64,000 nt of DNA, taken from the NCBI RefSeq assembly GCF_002105155.1, contig NW_019028982.1, positions 828,501 through 892,500 on the forward strand, read 5' to 3'. The stretch is from Lobosporangium transversale. Taxonomy: Eukaryota > Mortierellomycota > Mortierellomycetes > Mortierellales > Mortierellaceae. The notes beneath the pieces are model-generated. The model worked only from the letters and a program-made list of their open reading frames with translations. It was not told where the DNA came from and made no database searches. Shown in pieces: positions 40,199-51,484 of this stretch; within the stretch, counting starts at the first letter, position 1, and the number at the start of each line of letters is the position of its first letter. The position numbers and the translations under genes were made by a program.

Positions 40199-41085
40199 AG
40201 AGGATAGGATGAGCGAGCGTGAATGGTCCACAAGCTGCTTTTCAGACCTCTATGAGGTACCGTGTTGCGCGGCACAGCCGACAATATACGGCAGCATCTT
40301 GTTATTATCGCCTTAACTCTCGAAAGAGCCATAGAAGCAAAAGTAAACCATCCAACGATACCACCATCGAAAGAATAGCCGCGCCATCCTCAGGTATACG
40401 GCCCAGATTTAAGGGTTGGATACCTGATTTCTCTGTCATCTTTTCCAATTAGACGTACAGAAGCGGCAGCGAAGCAAATTGAACAAAATCATTTTTAGAA
40501 GATAGGATGAGCGAGCGTGAATGGTCCACAAGCTGCTTTTCAGACCTCTATGAGGTACCGTGTTGCGCGGCACAGCCGACAATATACGGCAGCATCTTGT
40601 TATTATCGCCTTAACTCTCGAAAGAGCCATAGAAGCAAAAGTAAACCATCCAACGATACCACCATCGAAAGAATAGCCGCGCCATCCTCAGGTATACGGC
40701 CCAGATTTAAGGGTTGGATACCTGATTTCTCTGTCATCTTTTCCAATTAGACGTACAGAAGCGGCAGCGAAGCAAATTGAACAAAATCATTTTTAGAAGA
40801 TAGGATGAGCGAGCGTGAATGGTCCACAAGCTGCTTTTCAGACCTCTATGAGGTACCGTGTTGCGCGGCACAGCCGACAATATACGGCAGCATCTTGTTA
40901 TTATCGCCTTAACTCTCGAAAGAGCCATAGAAGCAAAAGTAAACCATCCAACGATACCACCATCGAAAGAATAGCCGCGCCATCCTCAGGTATACGGCCC
41001 AGATTTAAGGGTTGGACACCTGATTTCTCTGTCATCTTTTCCAATTAGACGTACAGAAGCGGTAGCGAGGCAAACTGAACAAGAA
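40199..41085 (+). repeat. Three tandem copies of a 298-bp unit
   Basis: The units begin at about 40199, 40497 and 40795 (period 298) and are almost identical; the third has a few changes near its end. Each unit holds AGGATGAGCGAGCGTGAATGG, open as MSEREWSTSCFSDLYE up to a GTACCG that could be a splice donor. In another frame it holds a protein-like stretch (GTADNIRQHLVIIALTLERA, then EAKVNHPTIPPSKE, a TAG, then QVYGPDLRVGYLIS). Each unit is preceded by an AG-ending, T-rich or pyrimidine-containing sequence. The unit thus looks like a coding piece of a gene, now triplicated. It lies about 75 bp upstream of the 666-aa gene's start, in opposite orientation. Confidence 0.9.
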
Positions 41086-41089
41086 AAAA

Positions 41090-41278
41090 AAAAAATGCAA
41101 CGGAAAGCAGAAAGGTAAATAATGATTCAACGCCATTACCTGTGGAAGTATGTGTTTTATCAAATGAAAAATGGAACGAAATCTCTCTCTCCTACTTTGA
41201 AAGTGATGGAAGCTCCACTTCAAAGCGAGCGTTGGAGTGTGTGGCTTGTGATATTATCCCTCCAATGCAACGTGCATA
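41090..41278 (+). other. Orphan protein-like open frame after the triple repeat
   Basis: The frame is open from about 41090 to the TAA at 41276-41278 without a good start. It reads PLPVEVCVLSNEKWNEISLS, then YFESDGSSTSKRALECVACD and IIPPMQRA. The composition is that of real protein. It may be the 3' end of the gene from which the repeat units come. No family was recognised. Confidence 0.35.
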
Positions 41279-42203
41279 ATTTAGCAAGCAATTAAAACGA
41301 ATGGGCTCTATTGGCCATTGGGCCCATGGGGAACACTCCGTATTTTGTTCATGTTCCTGTGCTCTCCCTCTTTTTTTTCTACTTCTTTCTGTTCCCTTCT
41401 TTCAGGCACACATCCCTTCTTTGAGCGTCCATATCTCTAAACTTATTGTGGTAAGTTTGTTGGTATTGTTGTTGTTATCACTTTCACAACGACTTTCAGG
41501 AGCAAAAAGATGGACAAATCCAGCAAATGCAACATGTTTTGAAGAAATGAATGAAAAGTATCATCGGCTTCATAATCGGCCCACTCCATTGTTTTCATTT
41601 TTCTTCTTGGAGGACGGTCAATGTGATGGGCGCGTCGAGATGCATGGAATGAACCGAAAGCGAAACACAATTACAATCGCAGCATGCATTGGAAGCACAC
41701 AAGGCTGGGGAAGGAGTCTTTATTGGGCTCTACCCACCATTTTTTTTTTTTTTTTTTTTTTGACTCTTGGCCAAGATATCGCCTCGCTACCCATGTTTAA
41801 ACTCCTTACATCGAGTTCTTTACGATGGATCATATACTCGATTTTACTTTAGATAAAATCAATATCGTCACTTTCATTGTGGTTTCCATTTTACAGATGT
41901 GAGACTATCTTGAAATCAGTTTTTTCTTTTCTTGGCAGACAAGTCACCGCGCTCTTTTCTATTTATTGATTACGCTCACTCTTGGTTATCTTTACAACGC
42001 TCTGTATTCAATTAATCTCACATTCTCTCAACTATTTTTTTATTTTTATACTTTTGGACAACTTTTAGGACTCTTGGAAAAACAAAATAAAACAAAAAAA
42101 AAAGAAAAAAGGCTTCTCTTTATTCTTTCACTTCTTTCACTTCAACAACGAAAATACCACAAGCTATCTTCAACAAGGAATCCTTTTACACTTACAACAC
42201 ATC
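41279..42203. other. Intergenic stretch before the LC8 gene
   Basis: No gene was recognised; a 183-codon frame at 41301-41852 is low in information and crosses a T run at 41742-41760. The last 150 bases, CT- then A-rich, look like the promoter and leader of the LC8 gene. Confidence 0.45.
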
Positions 42204-42598
<395 letters not shown>

Positions 42599-43082
42599 AT
42601 GTTTATATCCTATCCAACAAAAAATCACCCTTAGTTTCTTGTAATCCTGTAGTGTTTGTTAACTGTTGCAAACATTTTTTTTGCTCAGGACTGGTACTTA
42701 TATTCAATCAATATTTAGATTAGCTGAAATGAACAAATAAAATATTTTCTCTGGCAGATGTTTTTTTTTCTTTTTCTTTTTTTTTTTTTTTTTTTTTAGT
42801 TTCATTGTCCTGACAATATTATGGTGTCCACTTGTGCACATTAAAGAAACCAATGAATATGACCAGAAAGAATTAATAAATGAAGAAAATGCTTTTATAT
42901 CGTGTATTTTTGTAAGAGTCTATTCAACCAAGTCCAAATGTCCAAACACCGCCCCTATCAACCACTTCTCTCGCCGTTATAGGTCCGTTGAGTAGTTTTC
43001 CTGTAAGCAAAAGAATATATGTATAAAAAAAAAAAAAGAAAAACCTCCGCTCCCGCTTCATTTTCAATATCCACTGATTTAT
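42599..43082. other. Convergent 3' flanks of LC8 and uL23m
   Basis: No gene was seen. AATAAA at 42737 may end the LC8 transcript. A T run lies at 42778-42799. Confidence 0.5.
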
Positions 43083-43574
43083 TTATGCGTTAGTCTCCTT
43101 TGTAGTAGCTGTTCCTGTTGAAGATGCGGACGAAGCTTCCGTTGCAGCGGCAGCGGCCTTCTTGGCAGCCTGGATATCCTGGCTAGGTCTAATTCTCCAA
43201 CCCTTGAGACGATTCATATAGCGAGCACGTTCCTGAACAGCATCCTGAATTCCAAAGGTTTTACTATCAGGAGCATCAGGCCATTTGAATTCATGATCGA
43301 TAGTGACAACAGCCTTCTTGAACTTTTGACGCTTCGAAATGGTGTTCCCACCAACTCCGGCGACCTTGACAGGCATATTGGCCGTACGGACGCTCAGAAC
43401 GTTGAGGTTGTAGATGTTGGAGAGATAGGACTTGATATCAAATTTGTTCATGGAAGGAGGAACACGGAAAGTAAGTGTGTTGGAAACTTCAGGGACATTG
43501 GCGCCATTGCGAACTAGCTTGATGATGGTGGAGGGGAAGTAAAGTTTTTTCAGTCCTTCTTTGAGCAGTGGCAT
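43083..43574 (-). CDS. MRP20: Mitochondrial large-subunit ribosomal protein uL23m
   Basis: A single exon of 163 codons. The start MPLLKEGLKKLYFPSTIIKL is followed by SNTLTFRVPPSMNKFDIKSY and LSNIYNLNVLSVRTANMPVK, the core L23 fold in which a loop contacts the 23S-type rRNA near the exit tunnel. KRQKFKKAVVTIDHEFKWPD is typical of the mitochondrial form. The C-terminal end is Ala/Lys- and Ser/Thr-rich (AAKKAAAAATEA). It is the orthologue of human MRPL23 and yeast Mrp20. No separate presequence is visible, as often for this protein. Confidence 0.9.
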   Translation of the reverse strand: MPLLKEGLKKLYFPSTIIKLVRNGANVPEVSNTLTFRVPPSMNKFDIKSYLSNIYNLNVLSVRTANMPVKVAGVGGNTISKRQKFKKAVVTIDHEFKWPDAPDSKTFGIQDAVQERARYMNRLKGWRIRPSQDIQAAKKAAAAATEASSASSTGTATTKETNA

Positions 43575-44085
43575 GGTTTGAATGTATTGGGAAATGATAA
43601 AAACTTTATGTTATGAATGCGAGTAATGTAATATATTAATTTCTCCTTGTGCGTGTATAAAAAAAAAGGAAAAAAAAAAAAAAAATGCAAAAATCGTGCA
43701 GATTGCTTAAAGGCAAGAGGGCCGTGAAGCTGAGAAGATAAGCTGACAAGGACAAAAAGTTTCAGGCACGATAAAATGGTGGTTCAATGAGTAATGGTGA
43801 ATGTTTTCCTCCCGAAAAGCAAAAAAGCACGGTGTGACTGTTGATTCACTGAAGAATAGTTATTTGTTTTGATCCAACAAAAGTCAGTCTATTTCAATGC
43901 GACAAAGGACAATGTGGCTTTTACTTAAAAAAAAAAAAAAAAAAAGACATCGATACTTTCTATGCTTCATTTTTTTTTTTTTTTTTTTTTTTTGGTGTGA
44001 GTTTGTGTCTTTTTTTTGTCCTTCCACCTTCATTCCTTTTCTTTCATTAGTTGACATCAACAACAAAACCTAATTTTCGCCTGTC
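43575..44085. other. Divergent promoter region of uL23m and UTP15
   Basis: No gene was seen. A runs at about 43672-43685 and 43927-43945 and a T run at 43971-43993 lie in it. Confidence 0.5.
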
Positions 44086-44692
44086 ATGTCGACCGATTTC
44101 AAATCCCTGACGGTCAAAAAGTACCCTCGACTGCCAGGACGTAAAACCCCAGAGTCAAGATACTGGCGCAAGTTCAAGGTTAGAAAAAATAAAATTGAAC
44201 ATAAAAGAACAATGGAAGCATAAGAAAAAAATATACAACTGGATGAAATAAAAAAAAGAAAAAAAAAAAAGAAAACGATATTCATCAACGTTATGTATCT
44301 TTTTTTCCCTTATCTTTTGCTCTTTATTATTTAGTCACCAATTGTGGTCAAAGAGTTTGCAGCTGTTTCGTCAGTTCATTTTTCAGAGACGACACCATAT
44401 GATTTTGCAGTGACAGCATCGACACGCGTTCAGATTTACAGCTCAAAAACACATCAGGTCAAAAAGACTATCTCACGATTCAAAGACGTCGCATACTCGG
44501 GAACCATTCGAGCGGATGGAAAGCTAGTAGTTGCTGGAGATGCTACCGGCCTGATTCAGATCTTTGATGTCAGCAGCAGAGCCATTCTCAGAACTTTCCG
44601 AGAACACAAACAGTATGCCTCTTTATTGGTTATTATCGATTCTTCTATAGTCGTTCAATCATTAGTGTTCCGATTGATTTATCTACTAATTA

Positions 44693-44726
<34 letters not shown>

Positions 44727-46116
44727 TTTTTATATAAATATGAATATGCTAATATAGCCCAGTACATGTTACCAAATTCTCATCAGACAAGACTCAGATT
44801 TTGTCTGCATCAGATGACAAGACAGTGAGGATCTGGGATATGCCTAGCGAAACTCCATTGACGATATTCACAGGACATGAGGATTATATTCGTTCAGGAA
44901 TGGTCTCGCACGACAATCCACATCTTATCTTATCAGGATCTTATGATCAGACAGTTAAATTATGGGATATGCGCACTCAGGGCTGTGTTATGACCATGAA
45001 TCATGGATCACCAGTAGAAGCTGTAGAGATGTTTCCTGATGGAGGAGTGGTTGTTTCAGCTGGTGGACCTTCCATTAAAGTGTTTGATATCTTGGCAGGA
45101 GGTCGACCCATGCATGCACTCTCAAATCATCAAAAGACTGTCACATCGTTATGTTTTGATAATTCACATTCTCGTCTATTGACAGGATCATTGGATCAAC
45201 ATGTCAAAATCTATAACGTTCAGGATTATAGTGTTGTCCACAGTGTCAAATATCCAGCACCAGTTTTGAGTGTTGCTCTCTCAGTACGTCTGTCTCTTTC
45301 ACTCGTCTTTTTTTTTTAAAAAAAAAAAAAAAAAAGTTTTTTTGCTTACACACAGGGACGTTTTTTTCTTCTACTTTCTAGCCTGATGATACACACTTGG
45401 TGGCTGGTATGGCAGGTGGATTACTATCGATCCGTCAACGCGTCGTCAAAACAGCTGAAGTACAGACCCGTCGTGCACAGGAGGAGCAGATCCGTGCTGG
45501 TAGCTATAAATACTTTGTCCGTGGTCAAAAGAAGGCTAACGAGGGCGATTTCACAGTCGAGACTCAGAGGAAGCGTCGTCTGCGTGAATATGACCGATAT
45601 TTGAAAGCATTCCAGTATGGCAATGCGTTGGATGCTTGTCTGAGAACGAACCAACCTGCAGTGACGACCGTTTCATTGATTCAGGAGTTAGTCCATCGTG
45701 ATGGTCTTCGACAGGCACTGTCAGGAAGAGATGATATCTCCTTGGAGCCACTGGCGCAATTCCTAGTGAGGAACATCAACAATCCACGGTACACATCCAT
45801 TCTAGTGGATGTGACAACGATTATGATTGACATGTACACGGCTGTATTGGGGCAATCGCCTTTGATTGATGAGCTATTTATGAGGTTGCGGGCCAAAGTT
45901 AAAATGGAAATTGAATTTCAAAAGCAGTTGTTGTCCGTTTTGGGATCGATGGAGATGTTGTTTGCAAAAAGCACGACTACATCTGTAGGGGTTGCTATTC
46001 ATAATGAGATGGCATCTGTCTCTATGTCATCACCGGCAACAGCACCAACGGGAGCAACAGGGGCATCAACAATGGCTTCATCTTTATCTTCATCTTCATC
46101 ATCGAGGATACAATAA
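44086..46116 (+). CDS. UTP15: U3 snoRNP / SSU processome protein UTP15, four exons
   Basis: Exons are 44086-44178, 44335-44612, 44758-45283 and 45382-46116, giving about 543 residues. Junctions are GT-AG and the frame is continuous. The start MSTDFKSLTVKKYPRLPGRK and the PESRYWRKF motif are typical. WD40 repeats follow (DDKTVRIWDMPSETPL, GSYDQTVKLWDMRTQGC, DQHVKIYNVQDYSVVHSVKY). After PDDTHLVAGMAGGLLSIRQR comes the helical UTP15 C-terminal domain (RLREYDRYLKAFQYGNALDA, FLVRNINNPRYTSILVDVTT). A Ser/Thr/Ala-rich tail ends the protein. UTP15 belongs to the t-UTP/UTPA complex that binds nascent pre-rRNA in the nucleolus and is needed for 18S rRNA maturation. Introns 2 and 3 carry A runs. Confidence 0.94.
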
Positions 46117-46496
46117 TTTTGACATATCAAATGACACACATCCTTTATAAATGCATTCATTCTCTTTTCTCCTTTTTCGAGTTATACATTTATTATTTTT
46201 CCCCTAATAGATATTACTCAATGTGTATAAAGTTGAGGAAATATTAAAAAAAAGGGGGACCTTGCCTGAACAGTCTTCTTTGCATGTGATAAACAGATAG
46301 AAAACGGCGCACTTTTTTTTTTTTTTTTTTTTTGCTTATTTGTTCTTTTTCTCATTCAAGGATGTCTTGTTTCACTTTACTGACATCCATCAAATCGAGT
46401 AGGTAATTGTGGTGCCTTGTTCTTGTAGACCTCCCTACGGCCTCTTATGTTTTAAAGAATAAAGAAACGCTGGGTCAACAAGAAGAGAAGACTGCT
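46117..46496. other. 3' flank of UTP15
   Basis: No gene was seen; a T run lies at about 46313-46333. Confidence 0.45.
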
Positions 46497-46630
46497 GAGC
46501 AAGAGCCGAGTAGAAGGATGAAGAGAGGTGAGCAAGGGCCGAGTAGAAAGATGAAGAGAGGCTTTGTAAGAATCGAGTAGAAAGATGAAGAGAGGTTATG
46601 TAAGAACTGAGTAGAAAGATAAAGAGAGGT
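46497..46630. repeat. Minisatellite, four units of 33-34 bp
   Basis: The shared core is CGAGTAGAAAGATGAAGAGA. The first two units begin GAGCAAG, the last two begin with TTTGTAAGAA or TATGTAAGAA. Units differ by a few bases. Confidence 0.85.
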
Positions 46631-47213
46631 GGGCCACATACGCACGGACAACCAAGCTTATTCACAGCAAATGGCCATGACAAAGAACTTCCAAGAATGG
46701 GAAAAGCAATAAACAAAATGCACGTACTACTAATAAAATGAGCTCCAGAACACAATAGATCCGGGATGTAGGTGCAGGGGCGGACATGGGGAATATGAAA
46801 TTAACACAAGGATGCTAAGGCTTTTTTTTTTTTTTTTTTTTTTGTTTTTTTATATTACAAAGCGCAAGAGTAATAGCAAGCTTTCCATGGTTGCCTGCAT
46901 GGCAAGAAAGGACACTATGGCTTTTGGCTTCCAGAACCTTAACTGCTTTTATAGGTGCTTACTCTTCTCTCCTCCATGTTCTTCGTCAATATAAAGACTT
47001 CATTCTCTTTTTTCTTTTCTACTTTCACTGTCCTATTTTCTCGTTTTATCTCTCCATCTCTCTTTCTCCCAATTCTCTAAATCTCTTCTATCTCCCTTCC
47101 CTTCTTTATATACACGAACAAAACAGCTCTACGCTGATACTCTCTTGCAAAGAAATTGGCACCAGAAGCAGAACAAGACAAAAACACGCTAGATAACAAA
47201 AAAAAAAAAAAAA
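46631..47213. other. Upstream region of the epoxide hydrolase cluster
   Basis: No gene was recognised. It has a T run at 46821-46843 and a CT-rich leader from about 47000. It ends in an A run (about 47199-47214) that merges with the next ATG. The exon encoding the N-terminal helix of the other two hydrolases was looked for here and not found. Confidence 0.45.
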
Positions 47214-48929
47214 ATGACTATTAGACAGTTTAATCCTTCTTTATTTAACCACCAGACTGCCATCTGCAGTGGTTATACATATCGTAAATACTTGCCCTTC
47301 TTTGCAGCCATAAAATTTTGCCCTCCATTCTCCTGTTTGTAAGGACTCCCACTCAATCCATTGTTCCTTATTATTTTATCCTTCGAATAAATAGACTACG
47401 TAGATGAGGGCAATAAGGATGGAATCCCGATCCTTCTACTTCACGGCTTCCCAGATTTATGGTACGGATGGCGATATCAGATTGAATACCTTGCCTCATT
47501 AGGTTACTACCGGGTGCTTGTGCCCGATCTATTGGGCTATGGAAAGTCAAGTAAACCACGGTTTGACACTCAATATGATCCTGCGACAGAAACTTGGCAA
47601 TATAACAAGCTGAACACAGATTATACACCCAAGAAGGTAGCTAGACATTTAACCGAGCTGTTGGATCATTTGAAGTTGGAGAAAGCAGTGTGGATAGGAC
47701 ATGATTGGGGCTCGGGTATTGTGTCAAGGGCAGGATGGCATTTCCCGGAACGAGTACATGCTGCTATTGCGTATGTATTTTTTTTTTCTTTTTTATCCTT
47801 GTTTAATGACTGACATATTGATTCCATTGTAATCCTTAATGTATTCCTCCCAATGGGTTAATGGTTAGTATCGGCAACCCTTTCCGCCCAATCTCAAAAC
47901 GTATGGTTTCTATAGAAGAATTTGTAAAAGAAAACCCAGCTTTTCAGTACTTCCATTATTTTGCAAGTCAAATTGCAGCATCCGAGATGGATTCGATGGT
48001 AAATATCATATATACCAATATCAAAACAATATTTTCATCATATCGATCCTGTATCTAACATATTAACCTTCCCATGTTCATGCTTTTGTTTCCCTGTTAT
48101 ATTTCCTTGAACATAAAGGTAGAGGATGTTGTAGGTAGCCTATTCCTTGATGAAACTGGTAACACAAGTGAGGTATCATAAACTTTTATCTTTTTTACTT
48201 CACTTACTGTATACCTATTCTAGTCAAGCAGAATGTAGCGCCTACTAACATTTGAATTATATTCATGCATGTTGTTGCTTGTAGGACCGGGCATATTACA
48301 TCCAAAATCTCAAGGAAGGAGGGTTCTATGGCCCACTCGCGTACTACAAAAGTTTCGATATCAGCTATCGAGAAGATCTACGTAAGCTAAGCGATTAATT
48401 GTGTAACAATATTAAATATGCAGATCGAGATGACTTACCTTTTCTTTGTTTATTAGACCTTGCAGGGTCGCGTTTCACAGTGCCAGCGCTGTTGTTGATC
48501 GTGAACAATGATCCGATCCTTACACCCGAATATTGTAAAAATGTGCCTAAGGATTACTTTGATGATCTTGAGGTGGATGAGATTGAATATGGAGAACATT
48601 GGGTTTTGACTCAGAACCCAGATATGGTCAACAAAAAGATTGGTAATTACCTTGAACGGCTCTTTGGTTCGAACGGAGGTATACGTAGGAAGAGCGCAAG
48701 CACAACAAGAGACTTGAGATCAATGCAATATCGGCACCAGCATCATTACCTAGATGCGAAGTTGCATCAAGAGTCACATAAAGAGCAGCCAGAAGAACCT
48801 TCTATGGTACGAGAGCAGCCAAGGCTACATGGGTATCATCACAGCTCTCATAATGCGCACACTCAGCGTTCCCATCATCACCATGAAAAGAATGGGAATA
48901 GTCAATTCTATGGACGGAGCAAACTGTGA
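47214..48929 (+). CDS. Epoxide-hydrolase-like alpha/beta hydrolase 1, six exons
   Basis: Exons are 47214-47283, 47395-47770, 47869-47998, 48119-48172, 48285-48381 and 48457-48929, giving about 399 residues. The start lacks the N-terminal helix of the two neighbours. HYVDEGNKDGIPILLLHGFP holds the oxyanion HGFP motif, LWYGWRYQIEYLASLGY follows, and AVWIGHDWGSG carries the nucleophilic Asp. The acid lies in LIVNNDPILTP and the His in EIEYGEHWVLTQNP. Compared with neighbours it has an insertion after GYGKSSKPRF, an extra small exon (VEDVVGSLFLDETGN) and a His-rich tail (SSHNAHTQRSHHHHEKNGN). Its second exon spans two intron positions that are occupied in genes 2 and 3. The family hydrolyses epoxides or, more rarely, other small substrates. 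The exact substrate is unknown. Confidence 0.8.
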
Positions 48930-49276
48930 TAATGACGTGTTTATATATGCTTTAATGATAGTTCGCCTTTTTAGCTTTATCATGTATATTGTGTGTTGCA
49001 TTACATATTGCTTCCTGATTGAACTGTTCTTCAACAAAGAAAAGAAAAGCAATATGTCGTGGTACAATAAAGTTGAAGAAGGACCGGAAAAAAGTAAAAA
49101 CTAGTGAAATGAAATTCAAAATTGTGGAACCGTTGGATCTTCACATTAAACAAGAGAACACCTGCCCCTTTCTTTACACTTTTTTTTAAACTGCTTTTCC
49201 TTCCTTCTACTTTCTGCTTTCTTTTGTCCGTTGCTTTTCACTTCTCTCTTTTCAATCCTCCCCGTGCACATAAAAC
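48930..49276. other. Spacer between hydrolases 1 and 2
   Basis: 3' flank of gene 1 and CT-rich leader of gene 2 (about 49160-49260). No further gene was seen. Confidence 0.5.
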
Positions 49277-51063
49277 ATGGAACTTACTCTTTATGATCAA
49301 TTAAAGAAGACGCTCGAGTGTCTACCAGATATTCTAGCCTATAATGCTTCTGTATCCAAGCCAACTCCTGCAGAACTGAAGCCTTCTAGGTTATTTATTA
49401 TTACTTTTTAATAACAAAACCAGTCTATGAAAATTTTTTTCTTATCAGCAGTACTGATAGTTTTTTCATTCAATGTATTCTTATCATATTGCATACTAGT
49501 TTTAATCACAAGACTATCAGCCTTCGAGGACACAAATATCGTAAATGTTGGCATTCGAGATCTTTTTATGTTTAGATTTCCTTGGATACTAACGAGTGAA
49601 GAAAATCTTTGCTTGTATACCATCAACAGACTACGTCGAGGAAGGTGATCCAAACGGTACTCCAGTGATTTTACTTCATGGGTTCCCAGATTTATGGTAT
49701 GGATGGCGTCATCAGATTCGACACCTTGCAAAACATGGATATCGTGTCTTTGCTATTGACAACTTGGGGTCTGGTGGATCTGTAAGCAAATAAAAAAATA
49801 AAAAAAATAAAAAAGGTTTGAAGTGATAAACAAATTGAACGAATAGGAGGTATCTGATATTATGTATATCCGATAGGATCATCCAAGGTGTTCTCTTGAC
49901 GAGTTGGATCCATACCTCGCTGTTAACTTGTCAGCCAGCTTGGTTGACTTTTTAGATCAACTGAATATTGAGAAGGCGGTGTTTGCTGGGCATGATTGGT
50001 AAGCAAATGGGTCGACACATTCACCTTTAAGCGTACATAAATCGTTGAATGAACGCCCAAATTTCATTCTATTGACATTGTCTGTCTCCCTATGACTGTA
50101 TCTGTATTCCTTGTCTATGTTGTATTGTCAGGGGCGGATATTTGGTCTGGCAATTAGGTCAGAGATACCCTGAACGCTGCCACACCATAATCAGGTACTT
50201 AAAAAAAAAAATATGAGCAAATTGCTACATTCTTAACGTGCATTTTTATTTTTGCTCACACATTCTGTCTATTTGGACCGCATATACAAACACGTGCACA
50301 TGTAGTCTTGGGGACCCATATAGACAGCCAACAAAAGAATTCGTTGGCATGGATCAATTTGTCAAGCAATTTCCTCATTTTGCTTATTGGGTTACTTTCG
50401 AGACCGAGGAGCCTGATAACTGGTTTGATGGCGATGTAAGGGGTTTTTTTTTAAACACTAGATTTGAGATTGATCAAAAAGAAAAAAGGCAGAAAAGGCG
50501 CCTACATCATTTACAACGACGTTAATTAGGTTCATAAACAAGCCCAAGCTTATTATGCTGGATTTGCAGCTCGTCCTGGCACTAATATAGAAGAGATGGA
50601 GTACTATATCGACCAATTCACTCGTACATCTTTCCATGGTGGATACAACTACTACCGTGCTTTCAAACCCAACCATGAAGAACAGCGCCGTAAGACATAT
50701 AATCATTTTTAAGAGGGTCATATTTCGATCGAAAATATATAATATTACTTTTTTTTTTTATTAAAAAAAAAAAAAGAAAACTAACTCTTTGTAAACATTT
50801 ATTTCGATGGTATAGGTTATATTGGCAAGCCGTTTACAGTGCCTGCGTTACAAGTGATTATCGAGCAAGATCAGTACTTAACTCCAGAGTTTATTGCAAT
50901 CCATCCAACGCACATGGTTCAGCATCTGGAACAGATCCGGATTGAGAAAGGAGGACACTGTGTTCAGTTCGAGAATCCTGAGCATGTCAATAAGGTCTTT
51001 ACAGATTATTTGAGCAAGTTCTTTAGCAAGGACAAGAGTCAGGATCGGACAAAAGTACAATAG
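49277..51063 (+). CDS. Epoxide-hydrolase-like alpha/beta hydrolase 2, eight exons
   Basis: Exons are 49277-49389, 49500-49540, 49630-49781, 49877-49998, 50132-50194, 50306-50435, 50530-50689 and 50816-51063, giving about 342 residues. The N-terminal helix is MELTLYDQLKKTLECLPDIL. The catalytic parts are VILLHGFPDLWYGWRHQI, AVFAGHDWGGYLV (nucleophilic Asp), IIEQDQYLTPEF (acid) and EKGGHCVQFENPEHV (His). The lid segment contains QAYYAGFAARPGTNIEEMEY and FHGGYNYYRAF, whose tyrosines are candidates for epoxide activation. The length fits soluble epoxide hydrolases that lack the N-terminal phosphatase. It is the middle gene of a tandem cluster, all on the same strand, with spacings of about 350-420 bp. 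Confidence 0.85.
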
Positions 51064-51484
51064 ATCCCCGAAAAGGCGCTTAGCTGTACTTTTGTACCTT
51101 TGTCACATAGCACTTTCTTTCGCTCAAGATTTTTTTTTTTGTGCAACGCGTTGCATCTGATGCTGTGTTGAGTAAAAAAAGCAATTTTTTTTTGTGTCTG
51201 CAGATAAAATGTCTTGTACAATCATGTGAGCCCAAAATATAACGGGCATAGGATGTGCCTTAGCCTGTCGCTTGTAGTTCCTGTTTGGAAACAGTTGAGG
51301 CCATTGGCTCTGAGGATGACTGTAGTTTTTTTTTTTCCCTCTTTTCCTTACTTTCTTTTCTTTTTCCTCTCTTTTCATTGTTCCCTTCTACCTATCCCCT
51401 GCTCTTTTTTTTTTTTTTTTTTTTTTTTTTATATTTTCCCACCTGTAGACCTGTAATTTGACTTGCTGCTATTTTTCTTTCACC
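51064..51484. other. Spacer between hydrolases 2 and 3
   Basis: No gene was seen. A T run at 51403-51430 precedes a short leader of gene 3. Confidence 0.5.

Noticed and set aside
41301-41852. 183-codon plus-strand frame
   Set aside because: It is low in information, rich in Leu/Phe/Ser from T-rich DNA, crosses a T run and resembles no family.
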